Shown here piece by piece: positions 41,903-51,037 of a stretch of DNA of 64,000 nt. The notes below the pieces were generated by a model. The model was not told where the DNA came from, searched no databases, and saw only the letters and a program-made list of their open reading frames with translations. Both the position numbers and the translations under genes were made by a program. Source of the stretch: an uncultured Lachnospiraceae bacterium (GTDB lineage Bacteria > Bacillota > Clostridia > Lachnospirales > Lachnospiraceae); assembly GCA_902781655.1 (NCBI GenBank), contig CACZJZ010000015.1, positions 1 to 64,000 of the forward strand, read 5' to 3'. Numbering within the stretch: position 1 is the first letter of the stretch; every line of letters begins with the position of its first letter.

Positions 41903-43864
41903 ATGAGAACGAACAGATGGATGGCACGTCTGCTTGCCGGGATTCTGGCGGCGGGAGTGCTGGGCGGCGGAATGCCTCTGGCCGGACAGGCGGCAGGGAA
42001 GGACAACAAAGCGGCGCTCTCCGCGGAGCAGGGAACAGCGACCGCGACGGCGCCCGATGGGACGGTCCGGAACGCGGCGTTCACGACCCTGGCGCAGATG
42101 AAGGAAGCACTTGGGACCGGGAGCACGGCGGACTGGTCGCCGCGATATACCACGGTGGTGGAGAGCAGCTACTGGAATTTCGCCGACGCGTCGCAGTACG
42201 GGAGTACGGCGCTGACGATCGGCCTTGCGGTCAATGCGTACCGGAATCTGGATATGCTGCTGGACTGCGGCTATACGCTGGATTATCAGGCGCTGGCGGA
42301 TTACACGGAGTCCTACCGGCAGAAGCTGATCGCAAAGAAGAAAGAGGAAAAAGCGGCGGCGGGGCAGGCCGCGGCGGGAACGGAGGATCCGGAGTCCTTT
42401 GATCCGGACGAGTTCTACAACACGCTGGTATACTGCCTGGGCAGCCCCTATCTTCTGAATAAGCCGAAGGCGAAGGTGACGGCGTCGACATACAACGGAA
42501 GAGATTATTCCAAGGTTTTTGACGCCGCCTATTATTACAGCCATTACAGCGATGTCCGGAGCAAAATCGGAAATGACCCGGCGGAGCTGCTCCGGCATTT
42601 CGTAGAGGTCGGAGTGGCAGAGGGCCGGCAGGGCTGCGCCGGGTTTGATGTGCGCGCCTACGCGGCCGCTGTGGATGCGCAGCTCGGGACAAAATACAGC
42701 TACAGCTATGCCAATTATTTTGGCAGATATCTGGGACGGTATGTGGAGGCGTCCGACACCGGCATTTCGGAAAATGCTGTGGCGCAGCAGGCCGCGGAAG
42801 CGGGAACCGCCATCGGCAGCGCGGCACAAACGGCGGCCGGCAGCGAGGGAGAGTTCTCGCCGGCTGCGTACGGGCAGCAGCTGACCGGGCAGACCTATGT
42901 CAATAACAGCCTCACCAGCGTCTACACGGGCCTTCCGGTCACGGCGGCGCTGGCCAATCAGCGGCCGCTCGCGGTCATGATGCCGACGGACGAGGCGGCA
43001 CAGCCCTCCTATGGCATCAGCCGGGCGGATGTGCTCTATGAAATCATGGAGGAGGGCGGAATCTCCCGCCAGATGGCAATTATTCCGGACTGGCAGGACC
43101 TGCCGCGCATCGGAAATCTGCGCTCCTGCCGGCTGTACTACCTGTATGCGGCGAGAGAGTGGGACCCCATTCTCATTCATTTTGGCGGTGTCGCATATAT
43201 GAAGGGGACGATTGACGCCGGCGATATTACAAACCTTTCCGGCACCTATGAATACGGCACGGGCGGCGCGGCACCGGGCGCAGGGTATTTCTACCGCACG
43301 AAGGACCGGACGGCGCCGCACAACGCATACATCTCCGCCGCAGGCATCGACCGCGCCTGCGCAAGCCTCGGGTATCCTCTGACCCTGCGGGCGGACTATT
43401 ACAACAGGAGACATTTTAATTTCGCGAAAAATGGTGTGAACGACCTCTCCCAGTACGGCGCTGCCGCGGTCAGTGCGCAGACTGTTGATCTCTCGCAGGT
43501 GTTCAGCTACACGAGGAGCGCGCTGTATTATGACGCGGCGGAGGGCGTCTACCGCAAGACGCTTCATGGGAAGAAGCAGGTGGACGGGATGAACGGCCAG
43601 CAGCTTACGTTCACGAATGTCATCATTCAGAACACCCAGTGGCGGCAGCTTGACCGCAAGGGATATCTGTCCTTCGACATGCTGGGAACGCAGGACGACG
43701 GCTGGTACTGCACGAAGGGAAAGGCCATTCATGTGACCTGGTTCAAGGTTTCGCCGTGGATGCCGACGCTTTACTACGACGACAGCGGGAAGGAGATTGA
43801 GCTGAACCCTGGCAAGACTTATATCGCCGTGGCGCAGGCGGGGAAAAATGTGGTGCTGAGGTAG
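41903..43864 (+). CDS. Secreted DUF3048-domain protein (YerB-like)
   Basis: A 653-residue exported protein. A signal peptide (RTNRWMARLLAGILAAGVLGGGMPLAGQAAG) is followed by a 330-residue Ala/Gly-rich region that contains a VFDAAYYYSHYSDVRSKIG...EVGVAEGRQG segment. That segment resembles a repeat of cell-surface proteins (YYx-DL-x-G motifs). From about 365 comes the DUF3048 N-domain (PLAVMMPTDEAAQPSYGISRADVLYEIMEEGGISR, GNLRSCRLYYLYAAREWDPILIHFGG), then the C-domain (YTRSALYYDAAEGVYRKTLHGKKQVD). The function of YerB is unknown. The ATG at 41903 has GGAAA upstream. A terminator follows. Confidence 0.85.
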   Translation: MRTNRWMARLLAGILAAGVLGGGMPLAGQAAGKDNKAALSAEQGTATATAPDGTVRNAAFTTLAQMKEALGTGSTADWSPRYTTVVESSYWNFADASQYGSTALTIGLAVNAYRNLDMLLDCGYTLDYQALADYTESYRQKLIAKKKEEKAAAGQAAAGTEDPESFDPDEFYNTLVYCLGSPYLLNKPKAKVTASTYNGRDYSKVFDAAYYYSHYSDVRSKIGNDPAELLRHFVEVGVAEGRQGCAGFDVRAYAAAVDAQLGTKYSYSYANYFGRYLGRYVEASDTGISENAVAQQAAEAGTAIGSAAQTAAGSEGEFSPAAYGQQLTGQTYVNNSLTSVYTGLPVTAALANQRPLAVMMPTDEAAQPSYGISRADVLYEIMEEGGISRQMAIIPDWQDLPRIGNLRSCRLYYLYAAREWDPILIHFGGVAYMKGTIDAGDITNLSGTYEYGTGGAAPGAGYFYRTKDRTAPHNAYISAAGIDRACASLGYPLTLRADYYNRRHFNFAKNGVNDLSQYGAAAVSAQTVDLSQVFSYTRSALYYDAAEGVYRKTLHGKKQVDGMNGQQLTFTNVIIQNTQWRQLDRKGYLSFDMLGTQDDGWYCTKGKAIHVTWFKVSPWMPTLYYDDSGKEIELNPGKTYIAVAQAGKNVVLR

Positions 43865-43917
43865 AGGGTGCGGATAGAAGTACATTGATGTTACAGAAGC
43901 AATGGAAATGAAAGAGA

Positions 43918-43955
43918 AGCCTCCGGGGGCAGGATAGTCTGAGCCCGGAGGCTTT
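43918..43955 (+). terminator. Rho-independent terminator
   Basis: AGCCTCCGGG pairs with CCCGGAGGCT around GGCAGGATAGTCTGAG, followed by TTGTGTT. It ends the DUF3048 transcript before the arabinofuranosidase locus. Confidence 0.7.
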
Positions 43956-44106
43956 GTGTTACAGGAAGAACGCCCGGACAGATCCTTTGTGAAATCGAAA
44001 ATGAAAAATCAGAAATTGCATGTCTTGTTTCATTTTTTTTGATATTGCGGAGCAGGGAATCCTCTTACCATGGGAGTATCACGACGGAAGGCGGGAGGGA
44101 TCAGCC

Positions 44107-46005
44107 ATGTTATCTGTGAGAGAGACGGGAAACTGGACGGATCGTCATACGGATCGAAGGATATTCGGGAATTTTATCGAGCTTGGATTCGGAAGACAGA
44201 TCGATGGTCTGTGGAGCGAGATGCTGTTTAACCGGGCGTTCCGACGTGTGCCGGAATATACATACAAAACCTGGGAATGGCTGGGCCTTGATCAGGAACA
44301 CTACAATGACAAGGCACCGTTCTGGCACAGCGGATATGAGCAGATTGACTGGGAGACGGTGGGCAATCCGAAGGTCTCGCATTCCTTAGGAACCTACACC
44401 TACAAGGGCACGACATCTCTGCTGCTGGAGAATACGCAGGAGGGCTGTGAATGCGGGATCCGGCAGCAGGGGATACATCTGAAGGCGGGACGGGAATACC
44501 GGTTCCGTCTGTTTACTGGGTACCAGGGCAGACTCAGCCAGGCCGGACTCAATGGATTTGGCACGGCGATTCAGTCGGCAGAAGAAAAGCGGATGGAAAT
44601 CCGCCTCGGAAGGAACCGGAAAGAAATCATATTGACCACCATTCCACGCCTGTATGAGTGGTCCTTCACGGCAGAGGCAGATGAGATCGCGGAGATATCG
44701 CTCGTGTTCTCCTTTCAGGGCACGCTGATTCTTGCGTTTTCCTCGCTGATGCCGATAGATGCGCTCTCTGGATGGAGAAAGGATGCGGTAGAACTGCTGC
44801 GTCAGACGGCTCCGTCAGTGGTGCGGTATCCGGGCGGCTGCTTTACCAGCTTTTATCACTGGGAGAGTTCTATCGGTGACAGAGACAGAAGGGAACCGCA
44901 GGAGAGCTATTACTGGGGCGGGATAGAGGAGAATGACTGCGGTCTGGATGAGTTCATGGAACTGGCTCATCTGGTCGGATTTGAACCGCAGATTTGCTTC
45001 AATATGATGACCTCGGAACCGTTCAAGGCCAAGCAGATGGTGGAGTATCTCAACGCTCCCGCAGACGTGGGAATGGGAGAGTATCGTGCGCTGAACGGCC
45101 ATCCGGAGCCGTATCGCGTCAGGCTGTTTGAAATGGACAATGAGCCTGACCGGAAGTGGTCCGCTGAACAATATGCGGAGCAGTGCGTCCTGTTCGCCAG
45201 AAAAATGCGGGAAGCAGACCCGGAGATCGAGTTCATGATGGCGGCCTACTGTTTTGACCCGGGACTGCTGAGAAGAATGCTGGAGATCGCCGGGCAGGAC
45301 GTCCAGTATGTAATCTACCGGCAGGGAGATCCTGATTTTGTCCGCAAAATTCTGCCGATTCTCCGGGAATACAATCAGACGCATGGGACGGATGTGAGAC
45401 TCGTCGATACCGAATGGCTTCCGCCCATGAGTACGCCGGAACCCTATGAGGATCCGGAGATGGCAATGGAATTTTCCTGGTACGGGCAGATTCGCAATGA
45501 TGTGAAGAACAATTTCAGCTCGCGGCAGGTCGGATGGAACTACGCCCTCAACGGCGCCCACCGGCTGCTGGATTACATCAGCTACGGCGGTGAATTTGCG
45601 CTGGCCAATTTCAATAACATGTGCAACACATGGGGACAGAATGTTGTGGAATGCACGAAGGACAGCGCGTTTCTGTCCTGTATGGGCCAGGTGTTCCGGT
45701 TTTTCGGAAAGAAATTTGAGCCGTGCGTGGCGGAACTCTGTGAGACAGGGGATAGGAATGTGTTTGCGGTCCGCACCAGAACGCAGAGCGGCAAGAACCA
45801 GCTGTACGTCGTCAATCACCTCTCAAGACCGGTGAGTCTCACGCTGCCGGAGGGGGATTGGAACGCCGCAGAAGGGCTCAGTGCCCCGCACCGGATTTCT
45901 CAGGAAAAGGAGCATCAGCGGGAGGTGCGGGAGATAGCAGTTCCCTGTGAAGATGGCATCGCGGAGCTGCCGGGACTGTCGGTCGTATGCTTTTCGGAAG
46001 GGTAA
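44107..46005 (+). CDS. Alpha-L-arabinofuranosidase, GH51-like
   Basis: A 632-residue intracellular enzyme with no signal peptide. The N-terminal part (RIFGNFIELGFGRQIDGLWSEMLFNRAF) and the VVRYPGGCFTSFYHWESSIGDRDRR region fit GH51-type arabinofuranosidases. The probable acid/base is Glu 346 in FEMDNEPD and the nucleophile Glu 436 in VDTEWLPP; a C-terminal beta domain (LYVVNHLSRPVSLTLPEG) closes the protein. It should release L-arabinose from arabinoxylan or arabinan side chains. The ATG at 44107 follows GGGAGGG. It is the first gene of a long rightward locus with two esterases and a transporter. Confidence 0.82.
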   Translation: MLSVRETGNWTDRHTDRRIFGNFIELGFGRQIDGLWSEMLFNRAFRRVPEYTYKTWEWLGLDQEHYNDKAPFWHSGYEQIDWETVGNPKVSHSLGTYTYKGTTSLLLENTQEGCECGIRQQGIHLKAGREYRFRLFTGYQGRLSQAGLNGFGTAIQSAEEKRMEIRLGRNRKEIILTTIPRLYEWSFTAEADEIAEISLVFSFQGTLILAFSSLMPIDALSGWRKDAVELLRQTAPSVVRYPGGCFTSFYHWESSIGDRDRREPQESYYWGGIEENDCGLDEFMELAHLVGFEPQICFNMMTSEPFKAKQMVEYLNAPADVGMGEYRALNGHPEPYRVRLFEMDNEPDRKWSAEQYAEQCVLFARKMREADPEIEFMMAAYCFDPGLLRRMLEIAGQDVQYVIYRQGDPDFVRKILPILREYNQTHGTDVRLVDTEWLPPMSTPEPYEDPEMAMEFSWYGQIRNDVKNNFSSRQVGWNYALNGAHRLLDYISYGGEFALANFNNMCNTWGQNVVECTKDSAFLSCMGQVFRFFGKKFEPCVAELCETGDRNVFAVRTRTQSGKNQLYVVNHLSRPVSLTLPEGDWNAAEGLSAPHRISQEKEHQREVREIAVPCEDGIAELPGLSVVCFSEG

Positions 46006-46048
46006 ACAATCAGGAATGAGAAACCGTCACACAGAAAGGAGAGCGGAG

Positions 46049-47608
46049 ATGAATAAGCGGATGGTGGAAACAGAGAGTGGAAAGCTGCAGGGAATCTTTG
46101 GCTGGGATCCGAGGATCACTGTGTTTAAGGGCGTGCCGTATGCGAAAGCACCGGTCGGAGAACTGCGCTGGAAGGCTCCCCAGCCGGTCGAGCCGTGGGA
46201 CGGCATCCGGATGGCTGACCAGTATGGACCGATTTCCTGTCAGCCGGTGCCCGGATTGAATCCGGCGGAGTTCTGGACCCGGGAAATCCATCCTACCGGC
46301 ACGGAATTCGAGATGAGCGAGGACTGCCTGTATCTGAATATCTTTACGCCGGCGCGGACCGGGGAGGAAAACCTGCCGGTTCTGTTCTATATCCATGGCG
46401 GCGGATATAAGGGCGGCTATCCCTATGAGGTGGAGTTTGACTGGGAACATATGGCCAGAAAAGGAATGGTTGTTGTGGCTGTCACGTATCGGCTGGGAGT
46501 GATGGGATTTTTCGCGCATCCGTGGCTGCGGGAAGAGGATCCGGAGGCTGCTGAGGGCAACTTCGGTCTGCAGGACCAGCTCGCGGCGATCCGCTGGGTG
46601 CACCGCAACATCCGCGCATTTGGCGGAAATCCGGACAAAATCACGATCGCGGGACAGTCGGCCGGAGCAGGCAGCGTGCAGAATCTGCTGTCCTCTCCGC
46701 ACTCCAGAGGACTGATCGCCGGGGCAATCGTGGAAAGCGGCGTGACCGTCGATTTCAAGGATGCGCCGCAGGGACTGACACCGTACACGCTGGAAGCGGC
46801 GGAAGAAAACGGGAAGAAGCTGATGGAACTGGCAGGCGCCTCCAGTCTGGAGGAGGCGCGGCATATTCCGGCCGAGGATCTGGTTCGTATTGAGGATCAG
46901 GAAATGGGGAGAGGATTCCACTTCCAGCCGGTGGTCGACGGGAAATTTCTGCTGGAGACGCCGTGGGAAGCGTTTCTGCATGATCACACAGATCGTATTC
47001 CGGTGATTGCAGGCTACAATGAGGGAGAGACGAAGAGCTTCAAGCATCTGTTTAATGACCTGCCGGAAAACATGGAAGACTTTGAAAAATACGCGGAACG
47101 GTATGGGGACAGAGCAGAGGAATTCAAGCGGCTATGCAATGTGCACACCGATGAACAGGTGAGACAGCTTTTTGATCAGGACGATGCATTCTCCGATCTG
47201 ATCACAGGGACGCTGCTGTTCGGCATCCTGGAAGCAAGGCAGGGGAGAAAAGCCTATCTTTATCAGTTCGGGGCGGAGATTCCGGGAGACGACGCCGGTG
47301 CCTATCATGGCTGTGAGATGTGGTTTGCCTATGACAGCCTTGCCAGATGCTGGAGGCCGTTCAAGGGAAGTGCCTATGATCTGGCCAGACAGACCAGCTC
47401 GTACTGGACCAATTTTGTGAAATATGGCGATCCGAATGGAACAGATACGTTCGGTGAGCCGCTGCCGGAGTGGCATAACTACACGGCGCAGAATCCTGTT
47501 GTGATGGAATTTAAGGACAAGCCGCAGGGGAAAAATCACACCCTGGATGCATTAATGGAGTTTCGCATGACTGATATGGCCGGAATGGAAGCCGTAAGAA
47601 AGGAGTAA
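46049..47608 (+). CDS. Type-B carboxylesterase
   Basis: A 519-residue alpha/beta hydrolase of the carboxylesterase (COesterase) family. Blocks: TVFKGVPYAKAPVGELRWKAPQ, EDCLYLNIFTP, YIHGGGYKGG (oxyanion hole), nucleophile Ser 204 in IAGQSAGAG, and YHGCEMWFAY with the catalytic His. No signal peptide is present, so it acts in the cytoplasm on imported esters. In this context acetyl or hydroxycinnamoyl groups on xylan fragments are likely substrates, by inference. The ATG at 46049 has AAAGGAGAGCGGAG before it. It ends 3 bp before a second esterase gene. Confidence 0.88.
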   Translation: MNKRMVETESGKLQGIFGWDPRITVFKGVPYAKAPVGELRWKAPQPVEPWDGIRMADQYGPISCQPVPGLNPAEFWTREIHPTGTEFEMSEDCLYLNIFTPARTGEENLPVLFYIHGGGYKGGYPYEVEFDWEHMARKGMVVVAVTYRLGVMGFFAHPWLREEDPEAAEGNFGLQDQLAAIRWVHRNIRAFGGNPDKITIAGQSAGAGSVQNLLSSPHSRGLIAGAIVESGVTVDFKDAPQGLTPYTLEAAEENGKKLMELAGASSLEEARHIPAEDLVRIEDQEMGRGFHFQPVVDGKFLLETPWEAFLHDHTDRIPVIAGYNEGETKSFKHLFNDLPENMEDFEKYAERYGDRAEEFKRLCNVHTDEQVRQLFDQDDAFSDLITGTLLFGILEARQGRKAYLYQFGAEIPGDDAGAYHGCEMWFAYDSLARCWRPFKGSAYDLARQTSSYWTNFVKYGDPNGTDTFGEPLPEWHNYTAQNPVVMEFKDKPQGKNHTLDALMEFRMTDMAGMEAVRKE

Positions 47609-47611
47609 TCG

Positions 47612-49150
47612 ATGGTGCGGCAGAAAGTGACGGAATTCGTCTGCGATGAGAACTATCCGGTTGCGCAGACGGAGCAGGGAAAACTGCGCGGTTTTCTTCT
47701 GAACGGGACGTTTCAGTTTCTCGGGGTCCGCTATGCACAGGCAGGGCGATTTGAGATGCCGGAGAAGCCGGCACCCTGGACCGGTATCCGGGATGCCTGC
47801 GAATATGGCTATTGTGCGCCGGACATCATGGGAGGTGAACCCTGGGGATGGTTTCTGACGCCGAGGCGGAAATATTTCACCAGCGAGGACTGCCAGTATC
47901 TGAATATCTGGACGAAACATCTTCATGACGGCGCCAGACGGCCGGTCATGGTGTGGATCCATGGCGGCGGCTTTTTTGGCGGCAGCGGCATTGACCTCGA
48001 GGCTTATGACGGAGAAGCCCTGGCCGGAGACGGGGATGTTGTCGCCATCACGCTGAATCACCGGCTCAATTTATATGGGTTTCTGAATCTGTCGGAGTAT
48101 GGAGAGGAATTCTGGAACTCCGGCAATCTGGGGATTGCCGATCTTGTCGCGGCGCTGCAGTGGATTCATGACAATATCGGAGAATTCGGCGGCGATCCGG
48201 ACAATGTGACCATCATGGGGCAGTCCGGCGGCGGCGGAAAGATCCTGTGTCTGATGCAGACGCCGGCGGCGGATGGATTGTATCAGAAGGTAATTATTCA
48301 GAGCGGTGTGCTCAGCGAGGAGGAGCATGACAGCTCAAAGGAGCTGGCGGAGGGGATGCTGCGGGAACTGGGCATAACCAGGGAATCGATCCAGAAAATC
48401 AGGACCGTACCGCAGGAAGCGCTCTGCAGGGCGGCATGGGAGGCGTCCGGAAAGGTTCTGGGTATACCGCAGCCGGCGGCGTGGGGACCGACCGTCAATG
48501 CGTATTATCCCGGGAGCTGCTTCACACATGGATTTCGGAAGGAAACAGTCGGCATTCCGATTCTGATCGGATCCAACCTGTTTGAGCTGGATGGCCGGAG
48601 TCCGGAGGGACACAAGGAGAATCTGACGGAGGAGGAAAAGGAAGCAATCGTCGCGCAGAGAACGGGCGGTCTTGCGCAGGATGTGATGCGCGCGTTCCGG
48701 AAAGCATATCCGGATATGAGCGACGCATATGCCGGGATGACAGATACGCGCTTCCGGATTCCTACGATCCATTACTGCCAGAGACGCATCCAGGCGGCGA
48801 CAGCACCGGTATTCAATTATGTTTTCGCCTACGAAAGCCGGTTCCATGGCGGTGTGATTCTGGGACACGGCGGAGAGCTGCCGTTTATGTTCGGCAATGC
48901 GGACCGCCATCCGGCCATGTATCAGGGAGAGAATTCGGAGAAGCTGCAGAGACAGATGGAAGGCGGCTGGATTGCGTTCGCCTATTCCGGAAATCCGAAT
49001 CATCCGGAACTGCCGATATGGAAGCCGTTTACGGAAGAAAAGCAGGAATGCATGATTTTTGGAAGAAACACAGGACTTTCCGGAAAACAGGATGCGGAGC
49101 TGCTGGAACTGCTGAAAAATCGGAAACCGGAGCAGATTCATTTTTCATAA
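47612..49150 (+). CDS. Type-B carboxylesterase, second copy
   Basis: A 512-residue COesterase-family enzyme, diverged from the preceding one. It shares FLGVRYAQAGRFEMPEKP, EDCQYLNIW, WIHGGGFFGGSG, nucleophile Ser 205 in IMGQSGGGG and LGHGGELPFMF with the His. The APVG motif of the first copy is changed. It is translated from an ATG with AAGGAG, 3 bp after the first esterase stop, so both are made together. Two different esterases suggest two different ester decorations on the same glycan. Confidence 0.88.
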   Translation: MVRQKVTEFVCDENYPVAQTEQGKLRGFLLNGTFQFLGVRYAQAGRFEMPEKPAPWTGIRDACEYGYCAPDIMGGEPWGWFLTPRRKYFTSEDCQYLNIWTKHLHDGARRPVMVWIHGGGFFGGSGIDLEAYDGEALAGDGDVVAITLNHRLNLYGFLNLSEYGEEFWNSGNLGIADLVAALQWIHDNIGEFGGDPDNVTIMGQSGGGGKILCLMQTPAADGLYQKVIIQSGVLSEEEHDSSKELAEGMLRELGITRESIQKIRTVPQEALCRAAWEASGKVLGIPQPAAWGPTVNAYYPGSCFTHGFRKETVGIPILIGSNLFELDGRSPEGHKENLTEEEKEAIVAQRTGGLAQDVMRAFRKAYPDMSDAYAGMTDTRFRIPTIHYCQRRIQAATAPVFNYVFAYESRFHGGVILGHGGELPFMFGNADRHPAMYQGENSEKLQRQMEGGWIAFAYSGNPNHPELPIWKPFTEEKQECMIFGRNTGLSGKQDAELLELLKNRKPEQIHFS

Positions 49151-49255
49151 GGTCTTAGCACATGCGGCGGCTGCCCGGCTGATTTGACAGCGATTCAGTA
49201 CGCTGATGTAAATTTGCGAGGGGGTTCTGAATCATTGTCTGATTTATTATAATGA

Positions 49256-51037
49256 TTGCGAAGGAAAGTCAGAACAGAAAGCTGCAGCAGGGGTTGTTTC
49301 GGATTGAAGCGGACGTGGTCTTTCAAACAGGTACAGGGAATTCTCTGGGCGGTCATGATTGTGGCGCTGGCGGCAATCATGACCATTTTGAGTACGATTT
49401 TTTATCGGAACAGCAGGCAGGAATATCTTCATACTTCTCTGACAGAAAACTATTCCTCGGATTTTGATCAGGATGCAGAGTCTTTGAAAAAGGCAGTGGA
49501 CAGTATCTATATCAGCAATGCCAGTTACCATCGGCTATTGCGGCCGGGGCTGTCGGAGTTTGAGTGGATCGGGGCAGCCTATCATCTGCAGAACACACTG
49601 GAAAGTGCGGCAAGGTCCCTGGATTTCATGGGCGGGTTCTTTGTATATGATGCCGGGCGGGATTCCATGCGGAGCGAATACAGCGCCTATCCGGCTGCAG
49701 CGCAGGACTGGCAGCTCAATCAGACCCTTCGCGGGGAACTGACGGGCCTGACAGGCAGGAAGGAAAACATAAAGGATTACTTCCTGTGCGGACAGGAGGG
49801 ATATTATCTCTATGGCTGGCATGCACAGAATATTACCATTGGGTGCATTGTGAATTTGTCCCGGTATAATCAGGAGAAGCTGGATACCACGCAGGGACTT
49901 GCGTTTGTGCGTGACGGTCAGATGTTTGCGCATACGCCGGGCATCGATCTGGACGAGACCGCGGCAGCGCAATGTGTGGAGAAAGCGGACGGAGCCATTG
50001 AAGCCGGGGACATCACCTATTCCGCCAAACCGATATCTCTTCCAGATATACAGCTGGTCTTTTTTCAACAGTCAGATGGGAGGGCGAGGCTATGGAAACA
50101 GACTGACTTCTGGGTTTTCCTTCTGCTCTCAGCAATGGTGATTGTTGCAGTAATGTACAGCTTCAACCGGCTGATTCAATGGAGTATGTTTACTCCGGTG
50201 ATGCACCTTGCAAAAAGACTGCAGACAATGAAGACAATGAAGGCAGGAGAGGATAAGCAGCAGGATTCAGCGCAGCCCTCCCGCATCCATATCGCAGAGA
50301 TCGACAGGATCAACGAGCAGATGAATGCCATGCTGGATGAAATTCACAGTCTGCAGGACAGGCAGTATCAGGAGAAAATGAGAGCAGATCATGCGCAGCT
50401 GCAGTACTATCAGTTACAGATCAATCCGCATTTTTACCTGAACTGCATGAATACCGTGAGCACCCTGATTGAGGATGGCAGAACGGCGGAGGCGAGAGAT
50501 CTGATCTATGCCCTTTCTTCTCATTTCCGATATGTCTTTCGGGATCGCAAAACGCTTGTTCCGCTGGCGGAGGAGATGAAGGAGGTGCGGGATTACTGCA
50601 ATATCTATACGATCAAGGGTGGTTTCCCTATTCTTCTCGAGGGAAAGGTCAGCGCGGAGGCAGAGAAGACGGGAGTGCCGATCCTGGCGATTGAAACCTT
50701 CGTCGAGAATTCCATCAAGCATGTGAAGAAAAATGGTTTCATCCTGCGGATTATTGTACAGGCGGAATGCGTGCAGGATGAGGAAGGGAAAAATCTGACC
50801 AGAATACGGATCTCGGACAACGGGGCGGGATATCCGGAAAATGTTCTGGCGGATTTAAACCGGGAAGTGACGGATTTTGCATATTCATCCCAGCATGTCG
50901 GGATCGACAATGTGCGATATCGGCTGTCTCTGCTGTATGGGGACAGAGCCAAAATTTATTTCTACAACGCTCCGTTCGGAGGAGCCGTGACAGAAATGAC
51001 ATTGCCGGAGACAGAGTATGAATCTTCTGATTGTTGA
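49256..51037 (+). CDS. Sensor histidine kinase, YesM type, start uncertain
   Basis: The second YesM-like kinase. After a transmembrane segment (ILWAVMIVALAAIMTILSTIFY) comes an extracellular sensor of about 240 residues, a second span (FWVFLLLSAMVIVAVMYSF), a HAMP-like linker, and the kinase core: YQLQINPHFYLNCMNTVSTL with the phospho-accepting His, N-box AIETFVENSIKHV and G-box ISDNGAGYPEN. The open frame begins with TTG at 49256 and reads Cys-rich SCSRGCFG, which looks unnatural. A TTG near 49304 (LKRTWSFKQ) would be shorter. An ATG at 49252 opens another frame and stops after 71 codons. It overlaps the regulator gene by 20 bp. Confidence 0.85.
   Translation: MRRKVRTESCSRGCFGLKRTWSFKQVQGILWAVMIVALAAIMTILSTIFYRNSRQEYLHTSLTENYSSDFDQDAESLKKAVDSIYISNASYHRLLRPGLSEFEWIGAAYHLQNTLESAARSLDFMGGFFVYDAGRDSMRSEYSAYPAAAQDWQLNQTLRGELTGLTGRKENIKDYFLCGQEGYYLYGWHAQNITIGCIVNLSRYNQEKLDTTQGLAFVRDGQMFAHTPGIDLDETAAAQCVEKADGAIEAGDITYSAKPISLPDIQLVFFQQSDGRARLWKQTDFWVFLLLSAMVIVAVMYSFNRLIQWSMFTPVMHLAKRLQTMKTMKAGEDKQQDSAQPSRIHIAEIDRINEQMNAMLDEIHSLQDRQYQEKMRADHAQLQYYQLQINPHFYLNCMNTVSTLIEDGRTAEARDLIYALSSHFRYVFRDRKTLVPLAEEMKEVRDYCNIYTIKGGFPILLEGKVSAEAEKTGVPILAIETFVENSIKHVKKNGFILRIIVQAECVQDEEGKNLTRIRISDNGAGYPENVLADLNREVTDFAYSSQHVGIDNVRYRLSLLYGDRAKIYFYNAPFGGAVTEMTLPETEYESSDC

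Noticed and set aside
41768-43885. 705-codon open frame opposite the DUF3048 gene
   Set aside because: It is a shadow of a GC-rich gene that has a signal peptide and recognisable domains.
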